The notes under the pieces were generated by a model. It did not search any database. It was not told the origin of the DNA and saw nothing but the letters and a program-made list of their open reading frames with translations. A stretch of 64,000 nt of DNA, from positions 1 through 64,000 of the forward strand of contig NZ_FMHI01000002.1 of NCBI RefSeq assembly GCF_900090145.1. Reading direction: 5' to 3'. Position numbers and translations under genes: made by a program. This DNA comes from Streptomyces sp. WMMB 322. Its GTDB lineage: Bacteria; Actinomycetota; Actinomycetes; Streptomycetales; Streptomycetaceae. Below are positions 19,813-28,912 of this stretch, piece after piece. Numbering within the stretch: the stretch's first letter is position 1; the number at the start of each line of letters is the position of its first letter.

Positions 19813-20907
19813 ATGTACGGCAAGGCATTCGCGCCCGAGTACCAGGGCACCCTCGAATCGCTGTCGGTCAACTCCTCGCTCGCGGACGTACTCGCCCGCG
19901 CGACCGAGCAGTTGCGCACCGCCGAACGCGAAGGCACCCGGCAGGACGCGGCACGCTGCCGGCTCGCCGTCGCCGAGGCACACCGCCGCCTCGGCAACAC
20001 CGGGGAGGCGGACCGGGCGTGGAAGGCGAGCTACCGTACGGCCCGCGGCGCCGGCGACGCCGGCGCGATGGCCTGGGCCGCATGGAGCGGAGGCACCCTC
20101 GCCCGCCAGCGCGGCGCGATGCCGCTCGCCCGCAGACTGCTCGCCCTCTCCGCCGAACTGGCCCAGCGCGGCGGCGACTTGCTCGCGCGCGGATACGCGC
20201 TCGCCGGCCTGGCCGAGACCGGTCGCATCCAGGGCGACTACGAGGCCGTCGACGCGCTGCACGAGCAACTGCTCGCCGAGGCACGCGAACGCGGCGAGTC
20301 CCGCCACATGGTGTGGGCACTGGAGGGCCTGGCGCAGATGCGGCGCAACACCGGCGCCCACGACTCCGCGCTGGCCATGTTCGAGGAGGCGGCGGCGATC
20401 GCCGAGGCGGCGGACGACCGGCGCGGCCGCGCATGGGCGCTCCGCGGCGTCGCCGACCTCGTCTCCCTCCGCGACGGCGACACGGAGCGCGCGCTCGCGC
20501 TGCTCTCCGAGGCCGCCGGGCTGTGCCGCGCCATGAACCTCGCGAGCGCGCTCGCCTACAACCACAAGATGCGCGGCAACGTCCTCTACCGGGCCCGCCG
20601 TTACTCCGAGGCCCGCGCGATGTACGAGCGGGCGCGGTCGGAGTTCCTCGCCATCGGCGAGCCGAGGGGGGAGGCGCTGGCGCGACTGGGGCTGGTCAAG
20701 TCCCACTCGCGGCTCGGCCGTGAACCCGGCCGCACCTCCGCCGACCTCGACGAGCTCCGAAACGCCCTGGAGGCGATCGGCCTGCGCCACGCACGCCGGC
20801 TGACGGACGACGCCCGCAGGGAACTGGGCCTCGCACCCGCCGCGGACGACGGGACGGCACGGGAGCCGGAGGACGGGAACCCGGCGGACCCGGCGGTGGC
20901 GGCCTGA
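19813..20907 (+). CDS. Tetratricopeptide-repeat protein
   Basis: This 364-residue protein is almost entirely helical TPR-like repeats (for example ARCRLAVAEAHRRLGNTGEADRAW, EALARLGLVKSHSRLG), with six or more units between residues 40 and 320 and a Pro/Asp-rich tail. No catalytic or DNA-binding domain is visible. The ATG at 19813 is preceded by GAAGGGA. It is divergent from geosmin synthase, with a conspicuous palindrome between them. TPR proteins act as scaffolds; the partner is unknown. A stand-alone actinomycete TPR protein of signalling type is the best description. Confidence 0.8.
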   Translation: MYGKAFAPEYQGTLESLSVNSSLADVLARATEQLRTAEREGTRQDAARCRLAVAEAHRRLGNTGEADRAWKASYRTARGAGDAGAMAWAAWSGGTLARQRGAMPLARRLLALSAELAQRGGDLLARGYALAGLAETGRIQGDYEAVDALHEQLLAEARERGESRHMVWALEGLAQMRRNTGAHDSALAMFEEAAAIAEAADDRRGRAWALRGVADLVSLRDGDTERALALLSEAAGLCRAMNLASALAYNHKMRGNVLYRARRYSEARAMYERARSEFLAIGEPRGEALARLGLVKSHSRLGREPGRTSADLDELRNALEAIGLRHARRLTDDARRELGLAPAADDGTAREPEDGNPADPAVAA

Positions 20908-21412
20908 GGCGAACCCCGCGAGGGGGCGTTCGGGCCGGGAAGTCCGAGCGGAAGCGGGGCGGAGGCCGGGCGGACCGGACGGAAGCCGAGCGGACCGAGC
21001 GGACCGGACGGAAGCCCGGCGGTGTCCGACCGGTATCCGAGCGGTATCCGAGCAGCGAGGGCATCGGCAGGGACGAGCGACGAGAGAATGCGGAGCCGTG
21101 CAGAACTGGGCCGTGCAGAACTGGGAGGCACGGAACCGGCGTTCGTGGGAACACGTATTCCATGACTCTGACACGAGTGCGACGAACCCCCGACCTTCGG
21201 AAGAGACGCACCCGGCCCGTCCCCGTCCGCCCCTTCCCCGATCCGGCCGGCAACGCGACAACTGACGCGGCAGAACTTCTGTGGCGTCAGAAACAGTCCT
21301 TGCAGGGCGAATTTGCGAGCTCTGGCAGCACTATTACAGTGAGGCCGATGCGCCTCCGCTCTCCCCTCACCGCTCCGGCCCGCTATTCCGCACGGCCTCC
21401 CAGGGAGGTCCC
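20908..21412. other. Intergenic region upstream of acyltransferase
   Basis: The 505 bases begin with a low-complexity stretch of GAGCGGACCG/GGACGGAAGC-type repeats (20935-21055), then a less biased segment. An AT-richer stretch at 21255-21345 is the likely promoter of the acyltransferase. I see no gene. Confidence 0.4.
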
Positions 21413-22600
21413 GTGAGACAGGAACTCCACCCGGGCACCGCCGCCCGGACACCCCTCCCCCCGGCCGAAGGCGCCGCAACCTCCCGCCCGGAGGACGCCG
21501 GGAAACTGCACGGGCCGGAAGGCGGCAGGCCTCCCCGGCCGGCCGCGGCGCAACAGCCGAAGCAGAAGCAGAAGCAGCGCGACCCGTACTTCGACAACGC
21601 CAAATACCTGGCGATCGTGCTCGTCGCGCTCGGCCACTCCTGGGAGCCGCTGCGTGACGGCTCGCGTGCCGCGGGTGCCCTCTACATCTTCGTCTACACC
21701 TTCCACATGCCGGCGTTCATGGTGATCTCCGGCTACTTCTCACGCAGCTTCCAGGGCAAACCGCACCAGCTCAAGCGGCTGTTGACGGGCGTGGCCGTGC
21801 CGTACGTCCTCTTCGAGGTCGCCTACACCTTCTTCAAGCGCTGGGCCGACGACGACCCCTCGTACCCGATCAGCCTGCTCGACCCCTGGTATCTGACCTG
21901 GTTCCTGGGCGCGTTGTTCATCTGGCGCCTGACGACGCCGCTGTGGAAGACGGTGCGCTGGCCCGTGGCGCTCGCCCTCGCGGTCGCCGTCCTCGCGTCC
22001 GTCTCGCCCGACATCGGCGACGACATGGACCTGCAACGCGTGCTGCAGTTCCTGCCGTTCTTCGTCATCGGGCTCTTCCTCAAGCCCGAGCACTTCGACC
22101 TGGTGCGCAGCCGCCGGGCACGGCTGCTGTCGCTGCCCGTGCTGGCCGTGGCCCTGGTCGTGGCGTACTGGGCGGTCGAACGCATGAACTCCGCGTGGTT
22201 CTACCACTACAACAGCGCCCAGGAGATGGGCGCCCCGTGGTGGATCGGCGTCATCATGACCTTCGCGCTCTTCGGGTGCTCCATGGTGCTCACCGCGTGC
22301 TTCCTGGCGTGGGTTCCGCGCCGCAACCTGTGGTTCACGGCCCTGGGCGCCGGCACGCTGTACGGCTACCTGCTCCACGGCTTCGTCGCCAAGGGGTCCC
22401 GCTTCTGGGACTGGTACGAAGTCGACTGGGTGCACACGCCGTTGGGCGCGATCGGCGTGACCTGCATCGCGGCCGCGCTGATCACCGCATTGTGCACACC
22501 GCCGGTGCAGCGGGTCTTCCGCTTCGCGATGGAGCCGAAGATGAAGTGGGCCTTCAAGGAGGACGCGGCTGCGGCCGCCCGCACCCGCGCGAAGACCTGA
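21413..22600 (+). CDS. Acyltransferase family 3 membrane protein
   Basis: This protein of about 395 residues starts at GTG 21413 with GGGAGG upstream. A Pro/Gln/Lys-rich cytoplasmic N-terminus of about 60 residues is followed by a multi-pass membrane domain. The family signature is at the first membrane segment (YFDNAKYLAIVLVALGHSWEPL, with the catalytic-type His), then FHMPAFMVISGYFS. About ten hydrophobic segments follow. Such O-acyltransferases (OafA/NodX type, fucose 4-O-acetylase-like) acetylate exported glycans or polymers. The neighbour is a TPR protein; no glycan cluster is visible, so the substrate is unknown. Confidence 0.88.
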   Translation: MRQELHPGTAARTPLPPAEGAATSRPEDAGKLHGPEGGRPPRPAAAQQPKQKQKQRDPYFDNAKYLAIVLVALGHSWEPLRDGSRAAGALYIFVYTFHMPAFMVISGYFSRSFQGKPHQLKRLLTGVAVPYVLFEVAYTFFKRWADDDPSYPISLLDPWYLTWFLGALFIWRLTTPLWKTVRWPVALALAVAVLASVSPDIGDDMDLQRVLQFLPFFVIGLFLKPEHFDLVRSRRARLLSLPVLAVALVVAYWAVERMNSAWFYHYNSAQEMGAPWWIGVIMTFALFGCSMVLTACFLAWVPRRNLWFTALGAGTLYGYLLHGFVAKGSRFWDWYEVDWVHTPLGAIGVTCIAAALITALCTPPVQRVFRFAMEPKMKWAFKEDAAAAARTRAKT

Positions 22601-22624
22601 CGCGGCAGCGGACGAACGACCCCC

Positions 22625-22659
22625 GAGGCCCGTGGCGCGCAGACCGCGCCACGGGCCTC
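22625..22659 (+). terminator. Hairpin terminator of acyltransferase gene
   Basis: Perfect 15-base arms GAGGCCCGTGGCGCG and complement with a 5-base loop start 25 bases after the stop codon. The remaining gap to 23030 contains short tandem GACGCAACG-like repeats at 22815-22870 and the promoter of the peptidase gene. Confidence 0.8.
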
Positions 22660-23030
22660 GTCCGTCGTCGGGGGTGCCGCAACGCCGGACACCGCCGTAC
22701 GCCGCCGGACGCCGCCGTACGACCAGGGTCGCTCAGCCGTCTGCGGGACGCGTGCGGGCGCCCGCCGGCTGACGGTGCTGCGGCACGGAGCAGGAGCGCG
22801 GGGCGCGTCCGCCCGGCGCAACGGGCGACGCAACGGACGACGCAACGGACGACACGGCGGGCGACACAGCGGATCAGGGCCAAGTGCCGCACAAGCGTTC
22901 CCTGTTGGCGCCGCGCCCGCTAGCTTTCGGTACGACACGTCCGCAACCCGGACATGGCGCACATCGGACCGGACGCCTCGGGGCCCGTTGTGTGCCGCCT
23001 GCCGCCGTACGCACCGGAAGGACCCCGACA

Positions 23031-24620
23031 GTGCACGTACCGCCTCGAACAGCCGGTTCGCCCGCGAGACCCCTCTCCGGGCCGGGCCGACGGCTCGGAC
23101 GCCGCTCCCTCGCCGCACTGGCCGCCACCGCCCTGGCCACGCCGCTGCTGCTGACCGCCGCCGCCTCACCCGCGGCGGCGGACCCGTCCGCGGCTGCCAA
23201 GGCATCCGCGCCGGGCGCCGCGAAGGCCGCCGCGTCCAAGGAGGGCGACCGCCTGGCGAAGAAGCTCGTCCGCCGGACGGGCGCCAAGGGCGCGATGAAG
23301 CACCTCAAGGCCCTCCAGGCCATCGCACGCCACAGCGACGGACACCGCGCCGCCGGGTCGAAGGGGCACGAACTCTCCGCGAAGTACGCCGGCACGCTGC
23401 TCAAGGCCGCCGGCTACGAAGTCACCTACCAGAACTTCGACTTCATCTACCGCGAGACCCTCGCGGAGAAGATGACGGTCACCTCGCCCGACGAGCGCGA
23501 CGTGCCGGTCAAGCTGATGACGTACACCAAGAGCACCCCCGAGGGCGGCACGGAGGCCGCCGTGGCCCCGGCCCCCGAGGACGAGGACGGAAGCTCGGGC
23601 TGCACGGCGGACGACTACGCCTCCGGCGACTTCGACGGCAGGATCGCCCTGATCCAGCGCGGCGGCTGCACCTTCGCGGAGAAGCAGAAGGCGGCCGCCG
23701 AGGCGGGCGCGGTCGCGGCGGTCATCTACAACAACACCGACGGCGAACTGAACGGCACCCTCGGAGACCCGGCCGCCGGCGTCATCCCGACCGGCGGCAT
23801 CAGCAAGGAGGACGGCGATGCGCTCGCAGCCGAGGCCGGCTCGGGCGAGGTCACGGCGAACGTCGAACTGCGCGAGTTCCAGGAGGAGCGCAGCACCCCC
23901 AACGTCATCGCGGAGACCCCGGGCGGCGACGAGAACCGCGTGGCGATGTTCGGCGCACACCTCGACTCGGTGAGCGAGGGCCCCGGCATCAACGACAACG
24001 CCTCGGGCTCGGCCGGAATCCTGGAGACCGCCCTCCAGTTCGCCGCCGCCGGGGGAACCAGGACCGGAGGCGGTCACGGCCACGAAGGCAACAAGGTGCG
24101 GTTCGCGCTGTGGACGGCCGAGGAGGTCGGCCTCCAGGGCGCCGAGCACTACGTCTCCGAACTCTCCGACGCCGAACGCGACAAGATCGCCCTCTACCTC
24201 AACTTCGACATGATCGCCTCTCCGAACTACGGCCTGTTCGTCTACGACGGCGACGACTCCGACGGCGAGGGCAGCGGCCCCGGCCCGGAGGGCTCCGCCC
24301 AACTGGAGAGCGACATCGTCGACTTCATCGAGTCGCGAGGCGAAGAGGCGAGGGGCGCCGACTTCGACGGCCGCTCCGACTACGGCCCCTTCATCGAGGC
24401 GGGCATCGCGGCGGGCGGCTCGAAGACCGGTGCCGAGGGCATCAAGTCCGCGGAGGAGCAGGAACTGTGGGGCGGCGAGGCCGGAGCCGCGTACGACGGC
24501 TGCTACCACCAGAAGTGCGACGACCTCGGCAACATCAACAAGAAGGCCTTCGACCTGAACATCAAGGTGATCGCCAACGCCGTCGGCCACTACTCGCGGG
24601 ATGTCGGCGACCTGCCCTGA
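23031..24620 (+). CDS. Secreted M28-family metallo-aminopeptidase with PA domain
   Basis: This 529-residue protein starts at GTG 23031, with GGAAGGA upstream. The N-terminus has a twin-arginine-like GRRLGRRSLAALAATALATPLLL signal ending in AAA, so export by Sec or Tat is expected. A protease-associated (PA) domain spans about residues 150-290 (IALIQRGGCTFAEKQKAAAEAGA). The M28 domain has di-zinc ligands and catalytic residues in AHLDS, NDNASGSAG, WTAEEVG, FDMIAS and CYHQKCD. It resembles Streptomyces griseus aminopeptidase, releasing N-terminal hydrophobic residues from peptides. A terminator hairpin follows. It is monocistronic. Confidence 0.92.
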   Translation: MHVPPRTAGSPARPLSGPGRRLGRRSLAALAATALATPLLLTAAASPAAADPSAAAKASAPGAAKAAASKEGDRLAKKLVRRTGAKGAMKHLKALQAIARHSDGHRAAGSKGHELSAKYAGTLLKAAGYEVTYQNFDFIYRETLAEKMTVTSPDERDVPVKLMTYTKSTPEGGTEAAVAPAPEDEDGSSGCTADDYASGDFDGRIALIQRGGCTFAEKQKAAAEAGAVAAVIYNNTDGELNGTLGDPAAGVIPTGGISKEDGDALAAEAGSGEVTANVELREFQEERSTPNVIAETPGGDENRVAMFGAHLDSVSEGPGINDNASGSAGILETALQFAAAGGTRTGGGHGHEGNKVRFALWTAEEVGLQGAEHYVSELSDAERDKIALYLNFDMIASPNYGLFVYDGDDSDGEGSGPGPEGSAQLESDIVDFIESRGEEARGADFDGRSDYGPFIEAGIAAGGSKTGAEGIKSAEEQELWGGEAGAAYDGCYHQKCDDLGNINKKAFDLNIKVIANAVGHYSRDVGDLP

Positions 24621-24636
24621 CGGAGCTGACGCAGAA

Positions 24637-24675
24637 GCACGGGCGCACCGGGGCTCTTCCCTGGCGCGCCCGTGC
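24637..24675 (+). terminator. Hairpin terminator of M28 peptidase gene
   Basis: Arms GCACGGGCGC and complement are separated by about 19 bases, starting 17 bases after the stop codon. Confidence 0.65.
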
Positions 24676-24905
24676 ACTTCCCGGCGTCCGCCGCCCCGTG
24701 CCCGCCCGTGCGATACCTCGTAACCCTTCGCGCGGCGCAGGCACCGGGCGCGTGCGCCCCGCACTGCTCCGGCGCCGCCGCCCGTTCCGGCCCCGGCAGG
24801 CCTCCGCGCCACCCCCGTACCGTCGCAGTCCACGGCCCCGCCACGTGCACCTGTAAGAACCAGAGGAAGCTGCGCCCGGAGCCGATGGGCCGGTAGGCTT
24901 TCCGT

Positions 24906-25202
24906 GTGATCTTCAAGCGAATCGGAAACGGGCGGCCGTACCCCGACCACGGCCGGGAAAGCACCCGCCAGTGGGCGGACGTCGCCCCACGACCGGTGCG
25001 CCTCGACCAGCTCGTCACCACGAAGGGCCAACTCGACCTCGAGACCCTCCTGGCGGAGGATTCGACGTTCTACGGGGACCTCTTCGCGCACGTCGTGAAG
25101 TGGAACGGCGACCTCTATCTGGAGGACGGGCTGCACCGCGCGGTCCGCGCCGCCCTGCAACAGCGACAAGTGCTCCACGCCCGCGTGTTGGAACTTGACT
25201 GA
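24906..25202 (+). CDS. Small conserved protein, VapB-antitoxin-like
   Basis: This 98-residue protein starts MIFKRIGNGRPYPDHGRES at GTG 24906. In related Streptomyces genomes this highly conserved protein is, from memory, often labelled a type II VapB-family antitoxin. It always sits beside the LytR C-terminal-domain gene that follows here. No toxin gene is nearby, so a true toxin-antitoxin function is doubtful. Sequence is mixed helix/strand with no membrane segment. It precedes the next gene by 95 bases and both are likely part of a conserved core locus. Confidence 0.75.
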   Translation: MIFKRIGNGRPYPDHGRESTRQWADVAPRPVRLDQLVTTKGQLDLETLLAEDSTFYGDLFAHVVKWNGDLYLEDGLHRAVRAALQQRQVLHARVLELD

Positions 25203-25297
25203 ACCGGCACCGGCCGCACTAGGCCTTTCAGGGTCATCACGTCACAACCATTGATCATCTAGTAGGCATCGCCTTCGTCCCGCACTACTCTGCGCCC

Positions 25298-25975
25298 ATG
25301 AGCATGCTGACTCCCCCCGGCATGGGCGGAAAGTACCGCATCACGGGAAATCGCTACCCCCGGATGCGCCGCCCCCGAAACCGTCGCAGGATCGTGCTCG
25401 CCTCACTCACCTCCGTCTGCGTGCTCTCACTCGGCGGATGGGGAACGCTCCAGCTCATCGACATCTTCTCGGGCGGCACCTCCGCGAACGCCGCAGGCAG
25501 CAGCAGCAAGGGCAAGGAAGGCGCGGACTGCGCCCCCGAAACGAATGCGGAAGGGCAGAGCCCGAAGAACGACGGCAAGCAGGCCGAATATCCCGAGCCC
25601 GGCGCGGTCGAGGTCAACGTGCTCAACGCCACGGACCGCAGCGGCCTCGCCAGGTCCATCGCCGACGAACTGAAGAAGCGCGGGTTCAAGATCGGCGAGG
25701 TGAAGAACGCGCCGGCCGAGTTCGACAAGAAGGTCGAGAACACCGGAATCCTGATGGGGGCCCAGGGGGAGGACGGCGACGCCCGTCTGAAGGTGCTGAG
25801 CACCCAGTTCGCAGAGGACCCCGAGACCCGGTTCGACGACCGCAAGGGCGAAGACGTCGACTTCATCATCGGCAAGAAGTACGAAAAGCTCGTCAAGGAG
25901 AAGGAAGCCGATGCCGCGCTGACGGCTCTGTACGACCCGAAGCCGTCACCTTCCCGCAGCCACTGCAAGGACTGA
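25298..25975 (+). CDS. LytR C-terminal-domain membrane-anchored protein
   Basis: This 225-residue protein has a cytoplasmic basic N-terminus (GNRYPRMRRPRNRRR), one transmembrane helix (IVLASLTSVCVLSLGGWGTLQLI, about 36-58), a disordered Lys/Glu-rich spacer and a LytR_C domain from about residue 105 (VEVNVLNATDRSGLARSIADELKKRGFKIGEV). LytR_C is often attached to wall-polymer ligases, but here stands without the catalytic LCP domain, so a cell-wall accessory role is inferred. The start at 25298 precedes a basic stretch typical of the family. It neighbours the VapB-like gene and faces upp. Confidence 0.8.
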   Translation: MSMLTPPGMGGKYRITGNRYPRMRRPRNRRRIVLASLTSVCVLSLGGWGTLQLIDIFSGGTSANAAGSSSKGKEGADCAPETNAEGQSPKNDGKQAEYPEPGAVEVNVLNATDRSGLARSIADELKKRGFKIGEVKNAPAEFDKKVENTGILMGAQGEDGDARLKVLSTQFAEDPETRFDDRKGEDVDFIIGKKYEKLVKEKEADAALTALYDPKPSPSRSHCKD

Positions 25976-26130
25976 CACCGCCGCCGTCGCACCGGTGGGC
26001 CCCGGCGAAGCCGGCGCACAAGCGGAGCGGCCGGGGAAGGCGTTGCATCGGCTGCCGGGGAAGCCGGCGCATCGGCTGCCGGCCGGGGAAGCGAAGCCGC
26101 CCGGAGCCTCGCGCGCAGGTCCCGGCAGCG

Positions 26131-26766
26131 TCAGCCGGCGGTGCCGTACATCCGGTCGCCCGCGTCGCCGAGTCCCGGAACGATGTAGCCGTTCTCGTTG
26201 AGCCGTTCGTCGATCGAGGCCGTCACGACGGTCACGGGAGTCCCGGCCAGCTCTCGCTCCATGAGGCGGACGCCCTCGGGTGCGGCCAGCAGACAGATCG
26301 CCGTCACGTCGTCGGCGCCGCGCCGGATCAGCTCGTCTATCGCGGCTACGAGCGTCCCGCCGGTCGCCAGCATCGGGTCGAGGACGTACACCTGCCGTCC
26401 CGAGAGGTCGTCCGGCATCCGGTTGGCGTAGGTGGACGCCTGAAGGGTCTCCTCGTCGCGGATCATGCCGAGGAAGCCGACCTCGGCGGTCGGCAGCAGC
26501 CGCACCATGCCGTCGAGCATTCCCAGACCGGCCCGCAGGATCGGCACGACAAGGGGCCGCGGGTGCGACAGACGCACACCGGTGGTGGCGGTGACGGGGG
26601 TGGTGAGGTCGACCGTCTCGGTACGCACGTCCCTCGTCGCCTCGTAGGCGAGGAGCGTGACCAACTCGTCGGCGAGGCGCCGGAACGTCGGTGAGTCGGT
26701 GCGCTCGTCGCGCAGCGTGGAGAGCTTGTGTGCCACCAGCGGGTGGTCGACGGCGTGGATCCGCAT
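26131..26766 (-). CDS. upp: Uracil phosphoribosyltransferase
   Basis: This 211-residue enzyme forms UMP from uracil and PRPP in pyrimidine salvage. The PRPP-binding loop is visible as [11 protein letters not shown] (about 128-138), the uracil-binding C-terminal segment as [19 protein letters not shown], and the family start as [16 protein letters not shown]. Length is the family's usual size. It is transcribed alone on the minus strand, divergent from the small charged protein gene at 26859 with about 90 bases between start codons. Confidence 0.96.
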   Translation of the reverse strand: MRIHAVDHPLVAHKLSTLRDERTDSPTFRRLADELVTLLAYEATRDVRTETVDLTTPVTATTGVRLSHPRPLVVPILRAGLGMLDGMVRLLPTAEVGFLGMIRDEETLQASTYANRMPDDLSGRQVYVLDPMLATGGTLVAAIDELIRRGADDVTAICLLAAPEGVRLMERELAGTPVTVVTASIDERLNENGYIVPGLGDAGDRMYGTAG

Positions 26767-26858
26767 GGGCCCGACACTAGCGGAGGCATGAGTACGGCTC
26801 GCACTGGCGTACCACTGTGCGACGGGGGAAAGTGGTCAGGTATGCCGGAGGTGTACAG

Positions 26859-27149
26859 ATGTCCGACTCGCAGAATCCCGGTGGTACCAGCGGCTCCCGC
26901 CCGGCCGGTGACCCCGGGCACGCCCGCGCCCGGAAGGTGAGCGTGGCCCGCAACGAGGCCAAGTCCCGCGGCAGCGAAGCCGCCGAGGATCCGCCGGACG
27001 CGGAGCCGGACGCGGAGCGGCTGCGCCGCCGGGCCCGCTTCCTGCGCGAACGGAACGAGGCGAAAGAGCTGCGCGACCGCGTGCAGCCGCGCCGCAGCCG
27101 AACCGCACGCATGCGCCAGGCGATGCGGATGCGCACGTTCCGTTGGTAG
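26859..27149 (+). CDS. Small highly charged conserved hypothetical
   Basis: This 96-residue protein starts MSDSQNPGGTSG, with GGAGG seven bases upstream. It is strongly charged (Arg/Glu/Asp-rich, RLRRRARFLRERNEAKELRDR), likely helical or disordered, and ends with an Arg/Met-rich tail. No domain is recognised. It is divergent from upp, and I recall a similar small gene at this place in other Streptomyces genomes, which supports it being real. Function unknown. Confidence 0.6.
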   Translation: MSDSQNPGGTSGSRPAGDPGHARARKVSVARNEAKSRGSEAAEDPPDAEPDAERLRRRARFLRERNEAKELRDRVQPRRSRTARMRQAMRMRTFRW

Positions 27150-27396
27150 AGCGATGATGTGCAGGCCGTGAAATCTTCGCGAGCACAGACGCGATCAAAT
27201 CGCAACACCTGGTCCGTAATCGGTCACGCAGGGTTCTCATCACACGGTCCGCACAAGAGATCTGCGCAAACACCCGCACGACGCACTGTCGAAGACCCTT
27301 CGCACAGCCGCGGTTTCTGCCACGATGCCGATTGGGGCGGGGCGAAGTCCTCGTCAGCAGCCATCGGGCACCTCAGAAACCAGTGGGAGAGTCACG

Positions 27397-27942
27397 GTGT
27401 ATTTCGCCGCACTGCTCGCGCGCACCGAAGACGGGTGGGAAGCGAGCGACACAGAGCTCGACGATGTGGAGACCCTGGCCGACCTGGCCGACCTGGCCCG
27501 GGAGGCCGCAACCGACGACGAGCCTGTGCTGGTCTGCATCGAGCAGGAAGGTGCATGGTTCGGAGTCGTAAGAATCGAGGGCGAGGACGACCCGCGCGTC
27601 TTCGTCTCCAACGCGGCCGCTGCCATGCGCAGCTCGTACGGCGAGATCCTCCTCTCGGACGAACTCCTCGGCCGCGAGCCGGAGAACCCCGACGCGCTGG
27701 ACCAGCTCGTGGACCTGGACGGCACCGAGGACGGTGAACCGGAGACCAAGGAGACGGCCGACGGCGACGAGAGCGGCCCGGAGGCCCCGGAAGGGGCGCC
27801 CATCGGTCCGCTGGGCGACACCGGTCTGCTCGCCGACCTCGGATTGGAGGACAAGGCCCTGCTCTCCCTCGCTCCCGAGGACGCACTGAGCGAGATCGCG
27901 GACGCGCTGGGCTGCACCGACGTGCTGGAGGCAGTGCGGTAG
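27397..27942 (+). CDS. tRNA adenosine deaminase-associated protein
   Basis: This 181-residue acidic protein starts MYFAALLARTEDGWEASDTEL at GTG 27397, with GGGAG eight bases upstream. The family is found immediately before tadA in actinomycetes and is labelled tRNA adenosine deaminase-associated protein, but its biochemistry is not established. The central region (VFVSNAAAAMRSSYGEIL) is conserved; a low-complexity acidic linker (about 110-135) separates it from a C-terminal helical part. It ends 34 bases before tadA, so co-transcription is likely. Confidence 0.88.
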   Translation: MYFAALLARTEDGWEASDTELDDVETLADLADLAREAATDDEPVLVCIEQEGAWFGVVRIEGEDDPRVFVSNAAAAMRSSYGEILLSDELLGREPENPDALDQLVDLDGTEDGEPETKETADGDESGPEAPEGAPIGPLGDTGLLADLGLEDKALLSLAPEDALSEIADALGCTDVLEAVR

Positions 27943-27976
27943 CCCCGGTCTCGCGGGGCGGTAGGAAACTGGCTGC

Positions 27977-28474
27977 ATGACCGACGCCTCTTCCGTGCCC
28001 GATCCCGTCCGCGACCGCTGGCGGGAGCCGATGCGCCGCGCCCTCGACGAGGCCGAACGGGCACGGGAGAGCGGCGACGTACCGGTGGGAGCGGTCGTAC
28101 TCGGCCCCGGCGGCGACGTGATCGGAAGCGGCCACAACGCACGCGAGGCCTGGGGCGACCCCACGGCCCACGCGGAGATCGTCGCGATCCGCGCCGCGGC
28201 GGCCGCCCTGCCCGGCGAATGGCGACTGGAAGGCTGCACCCTCCTCGTCACGCTGGAACCTTGCACGATGTGCGCGGGTGCGGCCGTGCTCTCACGCCTG
28301 GAGCGGGTCGTCTACGGCGCGGTGGACCCCAAGGCCGGCGCGGCCGGATCGCTGTGGGACGTCGTACGCGATCGCCGGCTCAACCACCGGCCGGAGGTGA
28401 TCCACGGCGTACTGGCCGGCGAATGCGCGGCGCTGCTCACGGATTTCTTCCGCGGCTCCCCCGGCCCCTGTTGA
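27977..28474 (+). CDS. tadA: tRNA-specific adenosine-34 deaminase
   Basis: This 165-residue enzyme deaminates A34 of tRNA-Arg(ACG) to inosine. The zinc-site His and catalytic Glu lie in TAHAEIVAI, and the two zinc Cys in LEPCTMCAGA. Length and order match TadA. It is followed 132 bases later by tRNA-Ser(CGA), which forms the integration site of the large element. The intervening 28475-28606 contains a GGCGGCGAGCTC short tandem repeat and the tRNA promoter. Confidence 0.95.
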   Translation: MTDASSVPDPVRDRWREPMRRALDEAERARESGDVPVGAVVLGPGGDVIGSGHNAREAWGDPTAHAEIVAIRAAAAALPGEWRLEGCTLLVTLEPCTMCAGAAVLSRLERVVYGAVDPKAGAAGSLWDVVRDRRLNHRPEVIHGVLAGECAALLTDFFRGSPGPC

Positions 28475-28606
28475 GGGCCTTCTGCCCGCCGGCCCGGGCG
28501 GGGCGATCTCGGCGGCGAGCTCGGCGGCGAGCTCGGCGCGGATGTCCCGCGCTCCTGTCCCGAACGGATTTCGGCACACGGCCACCATTGGGCTAGAGTG
28601 CGTCTC

Positions 28607-28691
28607 GGTAGCGTGTCCGAGCGGCCGAAGGAGCTCGCCTCGAAAGCGAGTGAGGGGCAACCCTCCGTGGGTTCAAATCCCACCGCTACCG
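28607..28691 (+). tRNA. tRNA-Ser (anticodon CGA)
   Basis: The acceptor stem GGTAGCG pairs with CGCTACC, and a G discriminator is at 28691. The anticodon stem CTCGC/GCGAG encloses loop CTCGAAA (anticodon CGA). The long variable arm (GAGGG/CCCTC) is typical of class II tRNA-Ser, and the T arm is GTGGG/CCCAC. The gene is complete, so integration of the downstream element left a functional tRNA at the left end. CCA is not encoded. A strong terminator hairpin follows at 28700. Confidence 0.95.
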
Positions 28692-28738
28692 CAGGTCAGA
28701 AGGGCCGGACCCCCAGCGGGGGTCCGGCCCTTCGGCGT
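28638..28738. repeat. attL: 101-bp direct repeat in tRNA-Ser 3' half
   Basis: A perfect 101-base repeat of 61604-61704, starting at the anticodon-loop edge (CCTCGAAAGC), running through the tRNA 3' end and its terminator, and ending TTCGGCGT. Both copies are in the same orientation. The two copies are offset by 32,966 bases. Repeats starting in the anticodon loop of a tRNA are the usual target of tyrosine integrases. Confidence 0.92.
28700..28732 (+). terminator. Terminator of tRNA-Ser
   Basis: A perfect inverted repeat AAGGGCCGGACCCCC / AGC loop / complement lies 9 bases after the tRNA. An identical copy lies within the right att repeat at 61666-61698. Confidence 0.88.
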
Positions 28739-28740
28739 TC

Positions 28741-28760
28741 CGTCTCAGTTTTCGTCTCAG
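28741..28760. promoter_or_regulatory. Candidate integrase arm-type repeats, left end
   Basis: Two direct CGTCTCAG repeats 12 bases apart (28741 and 28753) sit just inside the left att repeat. The same pair at the same spacing occurs near the right end (61470 and 61482). Arm-type binding sites for a tyrosine recombinase are a plausible reading. Bases 28761-28912 between here and array 1 show nothing else. Confidence 0.45.
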
Positions 28761-28912
28761 TTGCGCTCCTGGCTTTCGGCGTGGGTCGCCACGAGAGTGC
28801 CCAGCACGGGCAAGACCGAGGTGTCCCACCTCGGGCCCATGTCTCGGCGTAGTGGCCAGTCTCTGCTCGCGCTTCCCGCCGATCTCGTCCCTGCAAGCGG
28901 CGCAACATCTTG